Counted from the first letter of the stretch, positions 32,901 to 40,096 are shown. The stretch is 64,000 nt of DNA from Streptomyces sp. NBC_01283 (GCF_041435335.1 NZ_CP108430.1:6237001-6301000), one strand, 5' to 3'. The notes: generated by a model from the sequence alone, not told the origin. Numbers and translations are program-made.

Positions 32901-33675
32901 GGTGTCGTCCGGGCCGGGCGCCCTGGAGGAGCGGAGCGGCCTTGTCAGCTACCGGGGCGGCAAGCGGGGCGAGCTGAACTGGTTCAAGCCCGTGTGGCAT
33001 CCGTGGCTGGGGACGGGCCTCGGCTGGGGGCAGCAGCGGTACGGGAACACGCTGGAATTCAATGTGCCCGGGTGGGGTGATTCCGGGCCCGACCACACGG
33101 GGTTCGGCGATGTGTGGAACGAGGACTCGATGACGCAGTTCAGCGAGGTCTACGCGGACGGGAAGCTGGTCGACCGCAAGCAGAGTTCGGGCGTGTACGT
33201 GTGGGACGCGGATCCGGCGCTGACGACGTACAAGGTCGTGACGGACACGACGCTGGATCCCGAGCGGTGGCGGCTCGCCACGAAGGGCCACTCGGAGTGG
33301 ACCTTCAGGTCCAAGGAGACGCCGGGCGACCGGAGGGCCTTCCTGCCCCTGCTGAACCTCGGGTTCGACGTGGACACGGACCTCGCGGGCAACGTGCGGG
33401 GCGGGCGCTCCCTGGATGTCGGGATCTTCTCCGAGTACGTCAAGGGAGCGGCGGACACGGGATCCATCGGAGGCGGCAAGCTGGAGGTGTCGTACGACGA
33501 CGGGAAGAGCTGGACCGGGGTGAAGCTGGACCGTGAAGGCGGCAAGGCGGCAGCCTGGGGCGGGAAGCTGAAGGTGCCTTCCTCCGCCGAGTTCGTCTCG
33601 CTGCGGGCCTCGGCTCGCGACGACCGGGGCGGGTCGGTCACGCAGGAGATCATCCGGGCGGTGGGGGTGCGGTAG
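29941..33675 (+). CDS. Secreted subtilisin-family (S8) serine peptidase, large form
   Basis: 1,244-residue exported protease. The signal peptide has a basic start (SPAWRRARLL), hydrophobic core PAVGLAFALLPAG and an Ala-rich cleavage zone near residue 30. A propeptide of about 190 residues precedes the catalytic domain: D245 in VAVLDTGVDGGHPG, H277 in DRNGHGTHVTS, oxyanion Asn in FVIAAGNTG and S451 in MSGTSMATPHVAG. The remaining 700 residues hold beta-rich domains, including a PA-type insert (GKNVRGKAVIVRRDPG). A terminal repeat-like region ends with SYDDGKSWTGVKL, as in cell-surface or BNR-type modules. No LPXTG or lipobox is seen, so it is probably released. The ATG 29941 has GAGAGG 7 nt upstream. 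Likely nutrient-scavenging or developmental protease. It ends in a strong terminator. Confidence 0.9.
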   Translation: MTRSPAWRRARLLPAVGLAFALLPAGQAATAAPSGVPQGRATAATPAARAAHTVTLVTGDKVTVTELGGGKRTVTVDRPAGATGAVRSEITGDRITVVPDEARPYLSAGTLDKRLFDVTELIRQGLGDEKGGALPLIVTYEKAARRTAGPAVPRGADKVRSLPSVGGVAVKAAEPGTFWRDVAPDAGKPARTKAGSDGGLADGIERIWLDGRVDADMAQSNEQIGTPKAWEAGLTGKGVKVAVLDTGVDGGHPGLKDRVDATKSFIPGEEVADRNGHGTHVTSTVGGSGAGSEGNKEKGVAPGATLSVGKVLSDEGSGSESQIIAGMEWAAKDVGAKVVSMSLGSQEASDGTDPMAAAVNTLSKDTGALFVIAAGNTGAPSSIGSPGAADSALTIGAVDSADQAAYFTSQGPRHGDNALKPDLSAPGVDILAARSQLVSGEGYYTEMSGTSMATPHVAGVAALLAEKHPDWSGARLKDALMSTSVQLDASAYELGSGRVSVPDAIDARVTASGSADLGFYSWPYGDNKPVTRTVTYSNSSAEAVELSLAAEGAAEGVATLADKTLTVPAHGTASTTVTGDGAKAPVGSASGRIVASAAGKPVAHTAFGLVKEEERYTLTVHVKDRDGAATAAGLVYQRLAEQVDPVQAEVGDSGTLELRLKPGTYALSSFLDVRGGKGKDSLGLGFLAAPEIVLDKDREVTLDGRKLREVGVDVGKRTETRQLLMEYDRRANGAALQGAVQVPVTYDSVFAAPTDKVTDGSFEYRTVWRLGKPALDVKGLGQVVAQPGGTVSDGRGKLPIVDVGGGTAAEYAGKNVRGKAVIVRRDPGSDATPAQLGQAAQDAGVKALFVTDDAPGRLNAWFGTHDNADRPLQIGTVDAADGARLRAAAKSGRPVETTATSRTPYVYDVSEGHKGAVPRDLTYEPSKRELASLDTKFHAVKPVAGGEFRYSLTDTFSVGIGFQEKIDYPVERTDYASTGAGQLWHESVSSGPGALEERSGLVSYRGGKRGELNWFKPVWHPWLGTGLGWGQQRYGNTLEFNVPGWGDSGPDHTGFGDVWNEDSMTQFSEVYADGKLVDRKQSSGVYVWDADPALTTYKVVTDTTLDPERWRLATKGHSEWTFRSKETPGDRRAFLPLLNLGFDVDTDLAGNVRGGRSLDVGIFSEYVKGAADTGSIGGGKLEVSYDDGKSWTGVKLDREGGKAAAWGGKLKVPSSAEFVSLRASARDDRGGSVTQEIIRAVGVR

Positions 33676-33714
33676 CGGAGGCCCCCGCGAGGCTCATCGG
33701 ACGGCCTCGACGCG

Positions 33715-33752
33715 GCGACGCCGCCTCCCGTGGGACGGGGAGGCGGCGTCGC
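33715..33752. terminator. 15-bp perfect-stem bidirectional terminator
   Basis: GCGACGCCGCCTCCC (33715-33729) pairs perfectly with 33738-33752, with an 8-nt loop. It lies 39 bp after the subtilase stop and 21 bp beyond the stop of the minus-strand 19-residue peptide gene, so it can serve both. Confidence 0.85.
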
Positions 33753-33773
33753 TGTGAGTACTTCCGGGTGACG

Positions 33774-33833
33774 TCAGACCAGCCAGCCGAGGAAGTGGGC
33801 GAGACCGGCGACGACGTCAGTGATGAGGTTCAT
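33774..33833 (-). CDS. 19-residue amphipathic peptide
   Basis: Reading frame MNLITDVVAGLAHFLGWLV then TGA. It has a near-ideal ribosome site (AAGGAG 10 nt before the ATG) and a shared terminator downstream, the layout of a real mini-gene. The peptide is almost entirely hydrophobic with N, D and H on one side, ends in FLGWLV, and has no signal peptide. It could form a membrane-active amphipathic helix, similar in style to phenol-soluble-modulin-like or toxin peptides. I do not recognise a named family. An upstream region of about 240 bp without other genes (33834-34073) could carry its promoter. The gene is far below usual annotation size limits. Confidence 0.6.
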   Translation of the reverse strand: MNLITDVVAGLAHFLGWLV

Positions 33834-33998
33834 GGTGGTGCTTCTCCTTGTGGGACTTTCTCAGGATGTTCCAACTCCCGGACCCCGTATGGGACATGGA
33901 CCGGGAACGCGGCAACTACGGTCTGCAGCCCGTCGCTTGCGCACCGTAATCATCGTCAATCACAGAGGTCACATGCAATCCCTGGCGTAACGATCACC

Positions 33999-34012
33999 TG
34001 TTCCAGGGAACA
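33999..34012. promoter_or_regulatory. Palindrome TGTTCC-AG-GGAACA
   Basis: Perfect 6-bp inverted repeat with a 2-bp centre, between the 19-residue peptide gene (minus) and the DUF488 gene (plus). It may be an operator for a dimeric regulator serving one or both. No clear -10/-35 pair is visible around it. Confidence 0.45.
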
Positions 34013-34073
34013 ACTGCTCCCTTGTTCGCATTTTCGAGATGCGGGGGGCCTGGCGGGGCGCGACGATGGGCCC

Positions 34074-34439
34074 ATGAAGGCTGCCGAGACGTTCCCCGTG
34101 CGCCGTGTGTACGACCCGCCCGGCGAGGAGGACGGCGTGCGCGTCCTGGTCGACCGGCTCTGGCCGCGCGGCGTCTCCAAGGAGCGGGCGGCCGTCGACG
34201 AATGGCCCAAGGAGGTCACGCCCTCCAGCGAGCTGCGCACCTGGTTCCATCAACACCGGGACCAGCACGAGGAGTTCGACCGCCGTTACCGCGCCGAGCT
34301 CGCGGGGCCGGAGCAGCAGGACGCCCTCCAGCACCTGCGCGACCTGGCGGCCGCCGGAGTGGTCACCCTGGTCACCGCCGTGAAGGACGTGGAGCACGGC
34401 CATCTGCCGACGCTGCGGGCGGAGTTGACGGAGGGCTGA
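34074..34439 (+). CDS. DUF488 family protein
   Basis: 121-residue soluble protein with the DUF488 signature: FPVRRVYDPPGEEDGVRVLVDRLWPRGVSKE, then the helical region EWPKEVTPSSELRTWFHQH, and VVTLVTAVKDVEHGHLPTL at the end. Full length for the short DUF488 type (as E. coli YeaO). No enzymatic role is established. ATG 34074 (MKAAETFPVRR) is chosen from the family start; the frame is open far upstream but lacks family similarity there. No strong ribosome site precedes it. Confidence 0.85.
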   Translation: MKAAETFPVRRVYDPPGEEDGVRVLVDRLWPRGVSKERAAVDEWPKEVTPSSELRTWFHQHRDQHEEFDRRYRAELAGPEQQDALQHLRDLAAAGVVTLVTAVKDVEHGHLPTLRAELTEG

Positions 34440-34581
34440 ACCGGTCAGGCCGGGGGCGCACGGCGCGCGAGCCGGCGGCAGGTGCAACCGCGCGCCGGAC
34501 ACTTGGTGTGCCTGATCGGCTACTTTGGGTGACTCCAGCGGACCGCGTCGTGAGCGGCCGCACGGCGGATGGAGTCTCAAC

Positions 34582-34890
34582 ATGATGCGACACACGATGC
34601 GAGGACGCGTGGCTGTGGCCCTGGGGGCGCTCGCGGCCACCGTGACGCTGACGGTCGCGGTGCCGGGATCGGCGTACGCGGCGCAAGGTGTCCTGATCGT
34701 CAATGGCAACGAACACGGGGACTCGAGCGGCTGCTACGCCATCGACCGGTTCCCGTCCTCGGTCACCAACCACACCGACGCCATCGCCGAGGTCCATTCG
34801 GGCCCCGACTGCTCCGGCCAGGTCGAATGGCTGGTCTACCCGGGCGAGACGTACCGCACGGAGACGGCCCAGAGCGTCTTCATCCTCTGA
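34582..34890 (+). CDS. Small secreted protein, two cysteines
   Basis: 102-residue protein with a signal peptide: basic MRHTMRGR, hydrophobic VAVALGALAATVTLTVAV, cleavage expected after SAYA-A near residue 34. The mature part of about 68 residues has two Cys (SGCYAI and PDCSGQ), likely one disulfide, and reads as small beta strands (GVLIVNGNEH, QVEWLVYPGETYRT). Similar small beta-rich Cys-pair proteins are common in Streptomyces secretomes, with unknown roles. GGAG lies 10 nt upstream of ATG 34582. It is followed by a short hairpin. Confidence 0.8.
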   Translation: MMRHTMRGRVAVALGALAATVTLTVAVPGSAYAAQGVLIVNGNEHGDSSGCYAIDRFPSSVTNHTDAIAEVHSGPDCSGQVEWLVYPGETYRTETAQSVFIL

Positions 34891-34931
34891 GTCCGGCCCC
34901 ACCAGATCCTCCGAGCTCTAGAAGGCGACCA

Positions 34932-34951
34932 CCCCGCCAAGGACGGCGGGG
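34932..34951 (+). terminator. Putative terminator hairpin
   Basis: CCCCGCC (34932-34938) pairs with GGCGGGG (34945-34951) around the loop AAGGAC, about 40 bp after the small secreted gene. No T-run. The remainder of 34952-35214 holds no ORF I can support; TAGCCT at 35177-35182 may be the -10 for the next gene. Confidence 0.55.
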
Positions 34952-35214
34952 CGGCGGGCGCAGGTCTGCGGTCCTACGTGTTGCCCGGTGGAGCGGTGGC
35001 CGGGGCGGTGCGGGGGCTCGGGGCGGTGCTTCGTCTTGTCGACGGGCCTCACTGATCGCGGTGCCGTACCGCCGCCGGCCCGGCCGGGCGATATCAAGCC
35101 GGACGCGCGTGACCGGGTGCGGCTCGTGAGCATGACGTACGAGGCAGGCCTTGTCGGGGACACGTCGAGAGGTTGTTAGCCTGCGGGGCGGATCATCGAA
35201 CCCTGGAGGCCTCC

Positions 35215-36099
35215 GTGTCACCCGACCGCCCCACGATCGCCCTGGTCACCAGCAGGCCTCAGCTGGAGACCGGTCTCGACCGTGACCTCCCCGAGCTGGC
35301 ACGCTCGCTCGGCGCGGCGGACGCCGATGTCGCCACCGTCTCCTGGGACGACCCGGACGTCGACTGGGAGCGGTTCGATCTCGTCGTCATCCGGTCCGCC
35401 TGGGACTACAGCGAGCGCGTCGCCGAGTTCGTGGCCTGGGCGGGGCGCGTCGCGCGGCTCACCGTCCTGGCCAACCCGGCGTCCGTGGTGCGGTGGAACA
35501 CCGACAAGCGGTACCTGGCGGAGCTCGCGGCGTCGGGGGTGCCCGTCGTGCCGACCCGCTATGTGGCGCCCGGCGACGTGCCGGAGATCCCGGACGACGG
35601 CACGTTCGTCGTCAAGCCCACGTCCGGGGCGGGGGCGCGTCTCGCGGCGCGGTACGAGAAGGGCGAGTACGAGGCCGCCGTACGGCACATCGAGCGGATG
35701 CACGACCAAGGTCTCACCGCGATGGTGCAGCCCTACATGCCGCGCATCGACGAGACCGGCGAACGCGCCCTCGTCTTCGTCGGCGGGCGCTTCCTGCACG
35801 CCATACAGAAGGGCGCGGTGCTCGCGCCGGGCACGGCGTACGACGACGAGAAGATGCCGCACCCCGATCTGCGCCCCTGGCAGCCGACCGTCGACGAACT
35901 CGCCCTCGCCGAGCGGGCGTTGGCCGCCGTCCCGGGCTCGCCCGAGCTGCTCTACGCGCGCGTGGACCTCGTCGACGACGCGGACAGCGGTGAGCCCCGC
36001 GTCATGGAGCTCGAACTCGTCGAGCCGAACCTCTTCCTCTTCCTGCACGCGGACTCGCTGCCCGCGGTGACCGAGGAGATCCTCACCGCCGCCGGGTAA
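35215..36099 (+). CDS. ATP-grasp domain protein (RimK/DcsG-like)
   Basis: 294-residue ATP-grasp ligase. N-terminal Rossmann-like domain (IALVTSRPQLETGLDRDL, WDDPDVDWERFDLVVIRSAWDY) is followed by the central segment WNTDKRYLAELAASGVPVVPT, the ATP-binding TFVVKPTSGAGARLAARYEKGEY and the metal-binding end RVMELELVEPNLFLFLH (E and N ligands). It resembles the group that includes DcsG of cycloserine biosynthesis, which couples amino-acid-like substrates with ATP. There are no biosynthetic neighbours, so the substrate is unknown. GTG 35215 has CTGGAGG 5-6 nt upstream, a clear ribosome site. Confidence 0.82.
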   Translation: MSPDRPTIALVTSRPQLETGLDRDLPELARSLGAADADVATVSWDDPDVDWERFDLVVIRSAWDYSERVAEFVAWAGRVARLTVLANPASVVRWNTDKRYLAELAASGVPVVPTRYVAPGDVPEIPDDGTFVVKPTSGAGARLAARYEKGEYEAAVRHIERMHDQGLTAMVQPYMPRIDETGERALVFVGGRFLHAIQKGAVLAPGTAYDDEKMPHPDLRPWQPTVDELALAERALAAVPGSPELLYARVDLVDDADSGEPRVMELELVEPNLFLFLHADSLPAVTEEILTAAG

Positions 36100-36123
36100 T
36101 GCCGGTAATGCAGGGCAACCGAG

Positions 36124-36153
36124 TGGACGTGGCCTCCGAGACGTGAATAGTCT
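36124..36153 (+). promoter_or_regulatory. Promoter of cml-type leader
   Basis: TGGACG (36124-36129) and TAGTCT (36148-36153) with an 18-bp spacer. The -10 ends 6 nt before the leader-peptide ATG, so transcription likely starts on that ATG. Confidence 0.55.
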
Positions 36154-36159
36154 GCGGCC

Positions 36160-36189
36160 ATGTCCAGTCCCGAGTCCGACAGACTCTAG
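36160..36189 (+). CDS. 9-residue leader peptide of the drug-efflux gene
   Basis: ATG at 36160 opens MSSPESDRL-stop. The length equals that of the known CmlA leader peptide, and the stop codon (36187-36189) touches the first base of the attenuator hairpin. By analogy, drug-stalled ribosomes on this peptide would open the hairpin and allow expression of the exporter. Leaderless start implied by the promoter position. Confidence 0.55.
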   Translation: MSSPESDRL

Positions 36190-36213
36190 CCACCGGCCGG
36201 CATGTCCGGTGGC
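36189..36213 (+). promoter_or_regulatory. Attenuator hairpin between leader peptide and exporter
   Basis: GCCACCGG (36189-36196) pairs with CCGGTGGC (36206-36213), with a 9-nt loop. An alternative inner pairing CCGGCCGG/CCGG is possible. The 187 bp from here to the exporter start is pyrimidine-rich, holds further possible stems (GGCGGC...GCCGCC near 36342-36365) and no ORF. Confidence 0.5.
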
Positions 36214-36400
36214 CCTCACTCACGTCACCGGATCCCTCGCCGAAGCGGTTCACCGCCGCCGTGCGGACTGACATCCCTCTTCTCTTTCCCTTCCTGGCGC
36301 GACCTGTTGGCGCGACCGCCGCGTGGCCCCCCTCTGCCGGGGCGGCATCCGTGGCCGGCCGCCGCCCTGTCGATCCATGACGTAGGTGCGGAGTTCCTTC

Positions 36401-37609
36401 ATGCCCCTTGCCCTCTACATCCTCGGACTCGCCGTCTTCGCGCAAGGCACATCCGAGTTCATGCTCTCCGGTCTCGGCCCCGACATCGCCGCCGACCTCG
36501 ATGTGTCCCTCTCCACCGCGGGCACCCTGACCTCGGCCTTCGCCGTCGGGATGATCGTCGGCGCGCCGATGATGGCCGTACTCAGCCGTCGCCGGCCACG
36601 CAGGACCGCGCTGCTCGCCTTCCTGACCACCTTCCTGCTCGTCCACGTGGCCGGCGCGCTGACCACCAGCTTCGCCGTGCTGCTCGCGACCCGCGTCGTC
36701 GGTGCGCTCGCCAACGCCGGATTCCTCGCGGTGGCCCTGGTCGCCGCCGTCGGCATGGTCGAGCCGGACGCCAAGGGGCGGGCCACGTCGGTGCTGCTCG
36801 GCGGCGTCACCCTCGCCTGTGTCGCGGGCGTCCCCGGCGGCGCGCTGCTCGGGCAGTACTGGGGGTGGCGGTCCGCCTTCTGGGCGGTGGCCCTCGTCTC
36901 GGTGCCCGCCGTCCTCGCGATCCTGCGGTCCGTGCCCGCCGGTGCGCCCGATGCCGCGCTGTCCGACGTGCGCGGGGAGCTGCGCTCGCTGCGCGCACCG
37001 CGCCTCGGGGTGACGCTGCTCCTCGGGGCCCTGGTGAACGGCGCGACCTTCTGTACGTTCACCTACCTCTCGCCGGTCATCACCGACGTCACCGGCTTCT
37101 CGCAGGGGTGGGTGCCCGCGCTGCTCGCGCTCTTCGGCGCCGGATCGTTCGCCGGGGTGACGGTCGCGGGGCGGTTCGCGGGCGCGCGGCCCGTTCCGTT
37201 CCTCCTCGCGGGCGCGGTGGCGCTGCTCGCCGGGTGGGTGCTCTTCGCGCTGACCGCGCAGCACCCCGTGGCGGCGGTCGTCCTCGTCCTCGTCCAGGGC
37301 GCGCTGTCCTTCGGCGTCGGCTCCGCGCTGATCACCCAGGCGCTGTACGCGGCCACCGGCGCCCCCACGCTCGCGGGCGGATTCGCCACGGCCGCCCTGA
37401 ACGTGGGAGCCGCGATCGGTCCCGTGGGCGGCGGCATCGCACTCTCCGCGGGACTCGGCCACCGCTCGCCGCTGTGGGTCAGCGCACTGCTCGTGGCGCT
37501 GGCCCTGGTGACCGGAATCGCGACCGTGGGGAAGCGTCAGTCGCCGTCCGGGAACGAGAGCCGCTGGAGCAGCCCCCAGGTGAACTCCGCGACGCAGCGT
37601 CGCGGCTGA
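36401..37609 (+). CDS. Cmx/Cml-type MFS drug exporter
   Basis: 402-residue 12-span exporter closely resembling the Streptomyces chloramphenicol-efflux family (CmlR/Cmx): MPLALYILGLAVFAQGTSEFM, SLSTAGTLTSAFAVGMIVGAP, RVVGALANAGFLAVALVAAVG, GVTLACVAGVPGGALLGQYWGWRSAF, VQGALSFGVGSALITQALY and GGFATAALNVGAAIGP. ATG 36401 has CGGAG 7 nt upstream; a GTG at 36386 is less likely. The upstream leader peptide and hairpin suggest drug-inducible control. The last 24 codons (from 37537) overlap, on the opposite strand, the end of the neighbouring gene, so the C-terminus is unusual and longer than in typical family members. Chloramphenicol as substrate is inferred from similarity only. Confidence 0.85.
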   Translation: MPLALYILGLAVFAQGTSEFMLSGLGPDIAADLDVSLSTAGTLTSAFAVGMIVGAPMMAVLSRRRPRRTALLAFLTTFLLVHVAGALTTSFAVLLATRVVGALANAGFLAVALVAAVGMVEPDAKGRATSVLLGGVTLACVAGVPGGALLGQYWGWRSAFWAVALVSVPAVLAILRSVPAGAPDAALSDVRGELRSLRAPRLGVTLLLGALVNGATFCTFTYLSPVITDVTGFSQGWVPALLALFGAGSFAGVTVAGRFAGARPVPFLLAGAVALLAGWVLFALTAQHPVAAVVLVLVQGALSFGVGSALITQALYAATGAPTLAGGFATAALNVGAAIGPVGGGIALSAGLGHRSPLWVSALLVALALVTGIATVGKRQSPSGNESRWSSPQVNSATQRRG

Positions 37610-38145
37610 CCCGCCCCGTCCGGCGCGGTGAAGGCGAGCCGCCAGCGCGTGGGCGCCGTGCCCTCCATCGGGCGGGCAGGGGCGAACGCGCGGGCGGCCT
37701 CGTCGACCGTGCACGACCAGGGCGTGAGGTCGTCAAGGGTGCGGAGCGCGGGGCCCGGGGCGCCGGGCGCGCGGATCAGCCACTCGTTCCACACCGCCCC
37801 GTTCGGCGCCCGCAGCACCTCGAAGCGCAGGTCCGGCCAGAGCGGCACCGGCCACAGCAGGGCCTCGCACTCCAGGTCGCCGATCTGCCGGGCCACGGTG
37901 GTCTCGGGCGTGCCGAGCACCGAGCGGTAGCGGGAGACCGCGCCCCGCGAGCGGGCGGAGCGGCTCATCGCCTGCCAGCGGCGGTTGGCCTCGCGCATGT
38001 CCGCGATGGAGACACCCAGCTCGTGCCGGGCCGCCTCCACCAGGTCCGGGTTGTGGTCGGCCATGCGGCGCAACAGGACCAGCTGGAAGTCGAGAGGAGT
38101 GAACGGGCCCGAGGAGCCGGGGCCGGAGGCGGAGCTAGCGGACAT
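37537..38145 (-). CDS. Conserved hypothetical protein
   Basis: 202-residue soluble protein with no domain I recognise. Recurrent features: FTPLDFQLVLLRRMADHNPDLVEAARHEL near the N-terminus, a helical AMSRSARSRGAVSRYRSVLG segment, and a beta-rich centre with EALLWPVPLWPDLRFEVLR and WNEWLIRAPG. The C-terminus is RCVAEFTWGLLQRLSFPDGD. The last gene of the glycan cluster, overlapping the FkbM gene stop by 11 bp and converging on the drug exporter with a 73-bp 3' overlap. ATG 38145 follows GGAG closely; an ATG 9 nt upstream is the alternative. The name would be purely contextual, so none is given. Confidence 0.7.
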   Translation of the reverse strand: MSASSASGPGSSGPFTPLDFQLVLLRRMADHNPDLVEAARHELGVSIADMREANRRWQAMSRSARSRGAVSRYRSVLGTPETTVARQIGDLECEALLWPVPLWPDLRFEVLRAPNGAVWNEWLIRAPGAPGPALRTLDDLTPWSCTVDEAARAFAPARPMEGTAPTRWRLAFTAPDGAGQPRRCVAEFTWGLLQRLSFPDGD

Positions 38146-38953
38146 GGGCTCCATGGTCGCGCACCGCGGCGGCCCCCGGGCGACGGTCGCCGGGAAGGAA
38201 CAGCACCGAGTTGACGTACCGGGGCCTGCGCGGGGTGAGCACCCTGCGCAGCAGCCCCTGCGACACGACGTACGACGTGTCGCTCTGGTGCGCCTCCAGG
38301 TCGAAGTCGGCCAGCGGCAGCCAGGTGTGTCCGGGCAGGACCCAGCCCTGGTAGCCGTGGTGCCGGGTGAGCAGCTCGACGATCGGCTCGATCGGCTGGA
38401 TGCGGGACTCCAGCTCGATGAAGAGGGCGGGCCGGTCACGGGTGAGCAGGTCGTGGGCGCCGTGCAGCACCGGGAGTTCGTTGCCGTCCACGTCGATCTT
38501 GATGAAGTCGACGTCGCGCAGGCCGAGCCCGTCCAGCGTCAGGCAGGGCACCTCGACCGCCGTGGCGTGGATGTCCCTGCGGATGAGCGAGGAGACCCCG
38601 CGGTCCCCGCGGTCGCCCTGCGGCAGCCAGAGCCGGGCCGTGCCGGGGCGGTCGGTGGCGGCGGCCTGGATCACCCGGACGTTGCCGGGCGTGGAGGTCT
38701 CCAGGAGCCGGGCGAGATGCGGGACGGGCTCCACGGTCACCACGCGGCGCGCACGCGAGGCGAGGCGGCGCGACCAGGGGCCGTACCAGCCGCCGACGTC
38801 CACCGCCGTGCCGCAGCCGCTCGGGCAGAGGTCGGCGAGGCGGGCGAGCTCCGGTTCGAAGCGCGGGTAGACGAGACGGGCCAGGGAGGCGATCAGACGG
38901 GCGGGGAGGTGCGGGGCGAGCCGGGCGGCCACGGTCTTGTGGGGGCCCGTCAC
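38135..38953 (-). CDS. FkbM-family methyltransferase
   Basis: 272-residue SAM-dependent methyltransferase. Motif I is TAVDVGGWYGPWSRRLA (replacing the usual VDVGANxGxxT), with acidic motif VVTVEPVPHLARLLE. The FkbM signature VDFIKIDVDGNELPVLHGAHDLL and PALFIELESR are present. Such enzymes O-methylate sugars or polyketides; within this cluster a glycan hydroxyl is the likely target. Its ATG overlaps the stop of the Trm112-like gene (ATGA at 38950-38953), so it is translationally coupled. No membrane segment. Confidence 0.82.
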   Translation of the reverse strand: MTGPHKTVAARLAPHLPARLIASLARLVYPRFEPELARLADLCPSGCGTAVDVGGWYGPWSRRLASRARRVVTVEPVPHLARLLETSTPGNVRVIQAAATDRPGTARLWLPQGDRGDRGVSSLIRRDIHATAVEVPCLTLDGLGLRDVDFIKIDVDGNELPVLHGAHDLLTRDRPALFIELESRIQPIEPIVELLTRHHGYQGWVLPGHTWLPLADFDLEAHQSDTSYVVSQGLLRRVLTPRRPRYVNSVLFLPGDRRPGAAAVRDHGAHVR

Positions 38954-39177
38954 GGGGAGATCCGCTTCAGGAGCTGCTCGTGCTCGTCCTCCGATATCTG
39001 CTCTCCTGATGAGGGCAGCAGCTGCGGTATGCCGTCGACGATGGGGTAACGGCGGCGCAGCCGGGGGTTGTAGAGCACCTCCTCCGGTACGAGGGGTTCC
39101 GCGGGCTCCAGGAGATGCAGCGGTCCCTTGTCCAGTGGGCAGGCGAGGATCTTCAGGAGCGGGTCTTCGGGATTCAT
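38950..39177 (-). CDS. Trm112/YbaR-like small protein
   Basis: 75 residues: MNPEDPLLKILACPLDKGPLHL, then YNPRLRRRYPIVDGIPQLLP, the Trm112/UPF0434 fold, with a single Cys (ACPLDKG) rather than the four zinc Cys. In eukaryotes and archaea Trm112 activates methyltransferases. Here it is sandwiched between an EamA transporter and a methyltransferase, overlapping both (TGATG and ATGA). So a role as methyltransferase partner is an attractive inference. Confidence 0.8.
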   Translation of the reverse strand: MNPEDPLLKILACPLDKGPLHLLEPAEPLVPEEVLYNPRLRRRYPIVDGIPQLLPSSGEQISEDEHEQLLKRISP

Positions 39178-40094
39178 CAGCTCGTCAACTCCTTGGTCGG
39201 GGGCGTTGGTTGAGGCGGTGGCGCGTCATGCTTGGGCATGGCGAGGAGCACGGACACCGCGAGCGCCGTGCCCGCGATCCGCAGGGCGAGCCGCACCGGT
39301 TCCTGCGGCAGCGGCTCACCGAACGCCAGCGTGCCGAGTACCGCGGTGAACAGCGCGGTAACCGTCGTGCACACGGGGACGATGAGAGAGGCCCGGCAGC
39401 GCTGCAGCGCCGCCTGGGACATGACCAGGCCGAACGCGCCGGTGAACAGCAGGAGATACGGGTACGGGGAGCCCAGCAGATGGAGCAGCGCCGAGCCCAG
39501 ATCCTGCGTGGTCAGATAGCTGGACACGCCCTTGATGGCGAGCGAGCTGACCCCGTAGAGAAGGCCGACGGCGACCCCGTACTCGACGCCCGTCGTCGGC
39601 AGGCGGTGCCGGTGCTTCGCGCGGCGCTCGGCCGATCCGTACAGCAGGACTCCCGCCGCGAGGGACGGCAGGCAGACCGTGAGGACGAGCGGGACGGGCG
39701 CGCTGCGGCTCACGGTGTCGGCCTCCTCGCTGAGCGAGAGGACGACCATGAGCAGCGCGGCGAGAATGGCCCCGACGGCGTACCGCTCGCGCCCCGACGT
39801 CTGCTCCCCGAGCAGCACCGAGGAGAGCAGCAGCAGAAGCACGAGCCCGGACACGAAGATGCCCTGCGCGGCGGCGATCGGCAGCGTCCGGTAGACGGCG
39901 AGCTGCGCGCCGAAACCGGCGGCGAGCGCGAGCGATCCGCCGATCCACAGCGGACTGGAGATGACCTGCCGCAGCAGCCGTGCCGGATTGCGCACGCTGA
40001 CGGAGGGCATCGCGGTCAGGGCCCGTTTCTCCAGGACGAACCCGGTGCTGTAGAGGAGGTTCGCCAGCAGGGCCGCGGCCACACCCCACCACAC
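39177..40094 (-). CDS. EamA/DMT-family transporter
   Basis: 305 residues with about ten hydrophobic helices, two EamA-type repeats (VAAALLANLLYSTGFVLEKRAL and VAVGLLYGVSSLAIKGVSSYL) and the typical LSSVLLGEQTSGRERYAVGAILA junction. Possibly a lipid-linked sugar or nucleotide-sugar flippase for the glycan cluster; amino acid or drug export is the general alternative. Start GTG 40094, only 2 bp after the preceding gene's stop, indicates an operon. Confidence 0.8.
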   Translation of the reverse strand: MWWGVAAALLANLLYSTGFVLEKRALTAMPSVSVRNPARLLRQVISSPLWIGGSLALAAGFGAQLAVYRTLPIAAAQGIFVSGLVLLLLLSSVLLGEQTSGRERYAVGAILAALLMVVLSLSEEADTVSRSAPVPLVLTVCLPSLAAGVLLYGSAERRAKHRHRLPTTGVEYGVAVGLLYGVSSLAIKGVSSYLTTQDLGSALLHLLGSPYPYLLLFTGAFGLVMSQAALQRCRASLIVPVCTTVTALFTAVLGTLAFGEPLPQEPVRLALRIAGTALAVSVLLAMPKHDAPPPQPTPPTKELTS

Positions 40095-40096
40095 GG

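Noticed and set aside
34988..35179. 63-codon ORF in the gap before the ATP-grasp gene
   Set aside because: No ribosome site, no recognisable features, and it runs through the next gene's promoter region.
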